A DNA stretch of 7,780 bases, taken from the NCBI GenBank assembly GCA_021819345.1, contig JAKARG010000010.1, positions 11,242 to 19,021 of the forward strand, in the 5' to 3' direction. The translations under genes and the position numbers were made by a program. The notes under the pieces were generated by a model that made no database searches, was not told the origin of the DNA, and saw nothing but the letters and a program-made list of their open reading frames with translations. Origin of the DNA: Actinomycetes bacterium. GTDB lineage: Bacteria; Actinomycetota; Acidimicrobiia; Acidimicrobiales; Palsa-688. Every line of letters starts with the position of its first letter. Position 1 is the first letter of the stretch. Positions 4,313-7,780 of this stretch are shown piece after piece.

Positions 4313-5908
4313 GTGAGCACGGAGCACTCGGACCTCGCGGCCATCGGGGCGGGCTCGGGCGGCAGGGGAGAGGGCGGCGGCAAGGGAGAGGGCATCGGGG
4401 CCCTCCTGGAGCGTCGCAGCTCCGATCCTTCGCCCGCTCTGACCGAGGGGGCGTCCGGCCGTAGCCTCAGCTGGGCCGGTCTCGCCGAGGCGGGCCGGCG
4501 CTTCGGGGCGACCGTCGGTGCCGGCAACCTCCCGGCGCTGGGCCGGGTCGGCCTCTGCCTCGCCGACCCCCTGGAGATGGCTTCGAGCTACCTGGCCGCC
4601 GGCCTGACCGTCGCCCCCCTCGACCCCGACACCACCCTCCCCGAGCTGCTCGGCGCCTGCCGCCGCCTCGGCCTGTCAGCCGTCGTCGGCGGCCCGGAGC
4701 CCGCCGAGGGCTGGGCGCCGGCGCTGGAGCGAGCGGGGGTCGCCACCTGGGCCACCGCCGGCGGGGGCGCCGCCCTGCGAGCCCTGACCCCCCCGGGCGG
4801 CGCCGGCGAGCCCGGCCATGGCGCCGCGCTGTTGCTGTCCAGCTCGGGAACCACCGGCCGGCCCAAGCTGGTCCCCCTCGGCGAAGGCCAGCTCCTCGGG
4901 ACCGCCCGCAGTGTCGTCTCCTGCCACCGACTCGGGCCTGGCGACCGGGGCTACAGTCCGCTGCCCCTCTCGCACATCAACGGCCTCGTGGTGGGGGTCC
5001 TCGCAGGCCTCGTCGGCGGCTACCCGTTGGTCCTCGACCGGCGGTTCTCGGCATCGAGCTTCTGGGAGGTGGTCGAGCGGGAGCAGGTCAGCTGGGTAAA
5101 CCTGGTCCCGGCGATCCTCGCCATCCTCGCCGCCCGCCGCCCGCCGCCCGCCGAGGTGGCCCGCCGGGTGGCCTTCGCCAGGTCGGCGTCGGCCCCGCTC
5201 CCGCTGCGGACCCTGGAGAGCTTCGAAGCGGCCACCGGGATCCCGGTCGTCGAGACCTACGGGATGACCGAGGCCGCCAGCCAGATCACCTCCAACCCCC
5301 GCCCGCCGGCGAAGCGGCGCCCCGGGTCGGTGGGACGCCCGGTCGGTGTCGAGTTGCGCATCGTCGACCGCGACCGCGCTCCGCTGCCCGCCGGCGGGAT
5401 CGGCGAGGTCGAGATCCGCGGGGACAACGTGGTCGGCGTCTACTGGGAGCCGGCCGGCTCGAACCCACCGGAGCGCCCGGCGCGCAGCGCCGACGGCTGG
5501 CTACCGACCGGTGACCTCGGCCACCTCGACGCCGACGGCTACCTCTACCTGGTCGGGCGGGCCGACGACGTCATCAACCGGGGTGGCGAGAAGCTCTACC
5601 CCCGGGAGGTGGAGGAGGTGCTCCTCGGCGACGAGAGGGTCGCTGCGGCGGCGGTGGTGGGGCGTCCCCATCCGAGCCTCGGGGAGGAGCCGGTCGCCTA
5701 CGTCCTGCCCCGCGAGGACCCGCCGGTCGAGCCCGGGGCGCTGGCGCGCGACCTCGACCGGCGCTGCGTGGATCTCCTGAGCCGCTTCCGGAGGCCGGCG
5801 GAGATCGTGATCGCCTCCTCCTTGCCGCAGGGGCCCAACGGCAAGGTCCGCCGTGCCGAGCTCAGGCGCCGGCTGGCCGGAGCGGCTCCGCAGGGCACCT
5901 CGGGGTGA
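4313..5908 (+). CDS. AMP-forming acyl-CoA ligase, oxalyl-CoA synthetase (AAE3/Pcs60)-like
   Basis: Adenylate-forming enzyme expected to activate a carboxylic acid with ATP and load it onto CoA. In the 531-residue product: P-loop SSSGTTGRPK at 176-185, PLPLSHINGL at 216-225, A5 motif YGMTEAA at 316-322, A7 TGDLG at 399-403, hinge region GRADDVINRGGEKLYPREVE at 415-434, and catalytic lysine K511 in PNGK. All key residues are present. The stretches RFSASSFW (244-251) and RSASAPL (290-296) closely resemble plant and fungal oxalyl-CoA synthetases as I remember them; other short acids are possible. The N-terminus (11-28) is an unusual Gly/Glu/Lys-rich low-complexity tail with a six-residue duplication. 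Start: GTG at 4313 is favoured; an in-frame GTG at 4292 is an alternative, and neither has a strong Shine-Dalgarno site. Its stop overlaps the acyltransferase start (GTGA). Confidence 0.92.
   Translation: MSTEHSDLAAIGAGSGGRGEGGGKGEGIGALLERRSSDPSPALTEGASGRSLSWAGLAEAGRRFGATVGAGNLPALGRVGLCLADPLEMASSYLAAGLTVAPLDPDTTLPELLGACRRLGLSAVVGGPEPAEGWAPALERAGVATWATAGGGAALRALTPPGGAGEPGHGAALLLSSSGTTGRPKLVPLGEGQLLGTARSVVSCHRLGPGDRGYSPLPLSHINGLVVGVLAGLVGGYPLVLDRRFSASSFWEVVEREQVSWVNLVPAILAILAARRPPPAEVARRVAFARSASAPLPLRTLESFEAATGIPVVETYGMTEAASQITSNPRPPAKRRPGSVGRPVGVELRIVDRDRAPLPAGGIGEVEIRGDNVVGVYWEPAGSNPPERPARSADGWLPTGDLGHLDADGYLYLVGRADDVINRGGEKLYPREVEEVLLGDERVAAAAVVGRPHPSLGEEPVAYVLPREDPPVEPGALARDLDRRCVDLLSRFRRPAEIVIASSLPQGPNGKVRRAELRRRLAGAAPQGTSG
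4346..4400 (+). other. Cluster of G-runs (potential G-quadruplex) at 5' end of ligase gene
   Basis: On the coding strand eight runs of three or more G lie within 55 nt: 4346-4349, 4351-4353, 4357-4359, 4365-4368, 4372-4374, 4384-4386, 4390-4392 and 4397-4400. The first four, with loops of 1, 3 and 5 nt, satisfy the standard quadruplex pattern. The cluster begins 33 nt after the start codon, where RNA structure could affect early translation. Folding itself is not demonstrated. Confidence 0.55.
4361..4393 (+). repeat. In-frame 18-bp-period duplication inside ligase N-terminus
   Basis: GGCAGGGGAGAGGGC at 4361-4375 recurs at 4379-4393 with a single mismatch, a period of 18 bp (six codons). It encodes the paired segments GRGEG and GKGEG in the glycine-rich tail of the acyl-CoA ligase. 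Probably a replication-slippage duplication that keeps frame. Confidence 0.85.
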
Positions 5909-7149
5909 GCGCCCCGGTCCCGGCCGACCCGGGACCGGGCGGCGGTAGGTCCGAGCCCGACCGGGGCCCTACCGGCTACCGGGGAGGGATCAGGGCCGGC
6001 GACGGGCATCTCGGCGCGGTCGACCTGGTGCGCTTCGTCACCATCACGGGGGTCGTCGCCGTGCACTGCACGTCGCTCACCGCGGACCGCTCCTCGCTCG
6101 CCGCCGGTGGGGTGCTGTCGGTGCTGCACGTGACCCGCTCGGTGTTCCTCTTTCTCTCCGCCTTCGTCCTCACCTACAGCTACCAACGCCGCCCCCGGTC
6201 GCCCAAGGCGTTCTGGAAGCACCGCTACCCGCTCATCATCTGCCCTTACGTGACCTGGAGCGCGATCTACGTGCTGACCGACGGGGAGCTGCACCGCGGC
6301 GTCGGCTACGTCGTCGGGCACTACCTGCTCGACCTGCTCGACGGCGGAGCCCACTTCCAGCTCTACTACATGCTGCTCCCCCTCCAGCTCTACCTCATCT
6401 ACCCGAGCCTCGTCGGCTGGCTACAGCGCCACCGCCGGACCCACCGGCCCCTGCTCCTCGCGAGCGTGGCCTTCCAGCTGTCGTTCACCGCCGCCATCCA
6501 CTACGGCTGGCGGCCCCCGGTGCTCGGGATCTGGCTCACCCACTCGGGGTCGTGGCTCCCGAGCTACGAGCTCTACATCGCGGGTGGGCTCGTCGCCGCG
6601 CTGCACTTCGAGGAAGTGACCGCCTGGGTGCGCTCCCACGGTCGCCTGCTGCTGGTGGCGGTGCTCTCCTCCATTGCCCTCGCCGAGGTGAGCTACGTGT
6701 GCGACCTGCGCTACCTCGGCTACTCGCCGATCCGGGCCAGCCAGGTCTTCCAGCCGACGGTGGTCATCGAGGCGGTCACCATCACCCTCGCCCAGTACTA
6801 CCTCGGGCTGTGGGTGACCGACCGGGCTGGTGTCAGAGGTCGCCAGTTCCTCGAGCGGACGGCCGACGCCTCCTTCGGGGTGTTCCTCGCCCACCCGCTG
6901 CTCGTCGGCGCGATCCTCGACCTGGCCTCGATCTCGGGCCTCGCGGCGCTGGTCGGCCGGCTCCCCGGCGGCGTGATCGAAGCCCTTGCCGTGCTCGGCC
7001 TGGTCCCCTTCGTCTACGCGGTCACCTATCGTTTCGTGGTGTGGGCTCGTCACACCCGGGTGAGCGTGTGGCTGACCGGGAGGGCGACCCCCTTCCCCCC
7101 GGGGGCTCGGGAGCTGGCCGACGCCCCACCCGCTCCTCCTGGCCGGTGA
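5905..7149 (+). CDS. Acyltransferase 3 family integral membrane protein
   Basis: Members of this family transfer acyl groups (often acetyl or succinyl) to sugars, polysaccharides or lipids at the membrane. The 414-residue product starts with about 37 hydrophilic residues, then about ten hydrophobic helices. Seen: VDLVRFVTITGVVAVHC (39-55) with the paired R43 and H54 that mark the family's first helix; SVFLFLSAFVLTY at 79-91; the basic loop then YPLIICPYVTWS at 108-119; HFQLYYMLLPLQLYLIYP at 150-167; ELYIAGGLV at 222-230; and ASFGVFLAHPLLV at 322-334, the usual late-helix signature. The C-terminus is a Pro/Ala-rich tail. The GTG start at 5905 overlaps the ligase stop (GTGA), so the two proteins are likely made in a fixed ratio and may act in sequence. 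The acyl acceptor and donor are unknown. The family call is good; function is inference. Confidence 0.87.
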   Translation: MSAPVPADPGPGGGRSEPDRGPTGYRGGIRAGDGHLGAVDLVRFVTITGVVAVHCTSLTADRSSLAAGGVLSVLHVTRSVFLFLSAFVLTYSYQRRPRSPKAFWKHRYPLIICPYVTWSAIYVLTDGELHRGVGYVVGHYLLDLLDGGAHFQLYYMLLPLQLYLIYPSLVGWLQRHRRTHRPLLLASVAFQLSFTAAIHYGWRPPVLGIWLTHSGSWLPSYELYIAGGLVAALHFEEVTAWVRSHGRLLLVAVLSSIALAEVSYVCDLRYLGYSPIRASQVFQPTVVIEAVTITLAQYYLGLWVTDRAGVRGRQFLERTADASFGVFLAHPLLVGAILDLASISGLAALVGRLPGGVIEALAVLGLVPFVYAVTYRFVVWARHTRVSVWLTGRATPFPPGARELADAPPAPPGR

Positions 7150-7158
7150 GCGCCTCCG

Positions 7159-7560
7159 ATGCGTGACCCCGGTGACGTGTTCCACCTCGCCGTGCCGGCG
7201 CGCGACCTCGACGAGGCGGAGCGCTTCTACGTCCAGGGCCTCGGGTGCCACCTGGCCCGGCGCTACGCGGACCGGATCACCCTGGACTTCTTCGGCGACC
7301 AGCTCGTGTGCCACCTCTCCGAGCGCTGGGAGCGCGAGGCCAGCGACCTCTACCCGCGCCACTTCGGGGTCACCTTCCGGCGCCGGGAGGACTTCGATGC
7401 AGTCGTGCGCCTGGCCGGGTCCCGGGGCCTGACGGTCTTCGCCCCGGTGGGCCACCGCTTCGAGGGGCTGGTCGAGGAGCACCTGAGCTTCGTGCTCTGC
7501 GACCCGTCCAACAACCTGATCGAGCTGAAGCACTACCTCGACCCGAGGATGATGCACTGA
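7159..7560 (+). CDS. VOC-fold protein (glyoxalase / extradiol dioxygenase-like)
   Basis: Small metal-dependent enzyme or binding protein of the vicinal-oxygen-chelate superfamily, 133 residues, the size of a single two-module domain. Seen: FHLAVPARDLDEAERFY at 8-24, the standard first module with metal ligand candidate H9; LDFFGDQLVCHL at 42-53 with H52; PRHFGVTF at 66-73 with H68; and FVLCDPSNNLIELKHY at 111-126, the classic C-terminal motif with metal ligand E122. A 2-His/1-Glu site is therefore complete. The ATG at 7159 is preceded by GGTGAG with 8-nt spacing and lies 9 bp after the acyltransferase stop, so it is in the same operon. The last codons (ATGATGCAC TGA) overlap the next gene. 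The substrate cannot be assigned; the superfamily spans dioxygenases, lyases and resistance proteins. Confidence 0.88.
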   Translation: MRDPGDVFHLAVPARDLDEAERFYVQGLGCHLARRYADRITLDFFGDQLVCHLSERWEREASDLYPRHFGVTFRRREDFDAVVRLAGSRGLTVFAPVGHRFEGLVEEHLSFVLCDPSNNLIELKHYLDPRMMH

Positions 7561-7780
7561 GCGGCGCGACCGCTCGGGTGCTGGCCGCCCGCCACGGCCG
7601 GACCGCCTGGAACCTCGCCGGCCGCCTCCAGGGGCACGCCGATCCCGACCTCGACGCCGAGGGAAGGGCCCAGGCCGAGCGCCTGGCCGTCGAGCTCGCC
7701 GGCCTGCCGGTCGGCCGGGTGGTGGCCTCGGACCTGCGCCGGGCTCGCCACACCGCCCGGCCGGTCGCGCGGTCGACGAT
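7557..7780 (+). CDS. Second histidine phosphatase (C-terminus beyond window)
   Basis: Only the first 74 codons are in the window and the frame is open at the right edge. Seen: VLAARHGRTAWN at 8-19 with the RHG motif at 12-14 (H13 nucleophile), GRLQGHADPDLDAEGRAQAERLA at 22-44 (family helix; typically G-x-x-QG-x-x-D-x-x-L-x-x-x-G), and VVASDLRRARHTA at 55-67 with the second phosphate-binding arginine. This differs clearly from the phosphatase at 3570, so the two are not a recent duplication. Start choice: CTG at 7557 has GAGG with 8-nt spacing and overlaps the VOC stop as CTGA, echoing the GTGA junctions in this cluster. GTG at 7578 is the conventional alternative but lacks a Shine-Dalgarno site and leaves only four residues before RHG. 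Exact activity (phosphoglycerate mutase-like, CobC-like or other) cannot be told. Confidence 0.88.
   Translation, partial: MSGATARVLAARHGRTAWNLAGRLQGHADPDLDAEGRAQAERLAVELAGLPVGRVVASDLRRARHTARPVARST

Noticed and set aside
6421..7557. Long minus-strand open frame opposite the acyltransferase and VOC genes
   Set aside because: Composition is rich in Gly, Arg, Glu, Asp and His with no domain motif; both plus-strand genes here have clear family motifs.

Overview
The window is very GC-rich DNA with dense, closely packed genes, frequent GTG starts and G/C at almost every third codon position. This points to a high-GC actinobacterium. The presence of heme A biosynthesis genes means an aerobic organism with an aa3-type terminal oxidase. 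Nothing in the window fixes the genus; an acidimicrobial or related deep actinobacterial lineage is only an impression.

Left part (1-1712): the heme A biosynthesis pair. ctaA (heme A synthase, minus strand, running off the left edge) and ctaB (heme O synthase, plus strand, TTG start) diverge from a 209-bp intergenic region. That region carries a plausible promoter for ctaB with an inverted repeat in its spacer, and a stem-loop just upstream of the ctaB start. CtaB farnesylates heme B to heme O and CtaA oxidises heme O to heme A.

Middle (1713-3479): a 118-bp convergent gap holds a tandem array of a 16-bp unit and a GC-rich hairpin. It is followed on the minus strand by a two-gene ABC-2 exporter. 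The ATPase comes first and the permease overlaps it by 4 bp (GTGA). Such an exporter lying beside ctaA/ctaB resembles the actinobacterial arrangement I recall from Mycobacterium (Rv1456c-Rv1458c next to ctaB). A link to heme or oxidase assembly is therefore worth considering but unproven.

Right part (3570-7780): a plus-strand run of five genes. They are a histidine phosphatase resembling SHB17-type enzymes, an AMP-forming acyl-CoA ligase of the oxalyl-CoA synthetase (AAE3/Pcs60)-like branch, an acyltransferase-3 family membrane protein, a small VOC-fold (glyoxalase/dioxygenase-like) protein, and a second histidine phosphatase cut by the right edge. The last four are joined by 4-bp overlaps or a 9-bp gap and look like one translationally coupled operon. 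The coupling of a carboxylate-activating ligase to a membrane acyltransferase suggests a cassette that activates an acyl group and transfers it to an envelope or lipid acceptor. The substrate cannot be read from the sequence.

No tRNA, rRNA, CRISPR array, insertion sequence or phage feature was seen. The most interesting non-coding items are the 16-bp tandem array, the hairpin with a Shine-Dalgarno-like loop ahead of ctaB, and a G-run cluster built on an 18-bp duplication at the start of the ligase gene.
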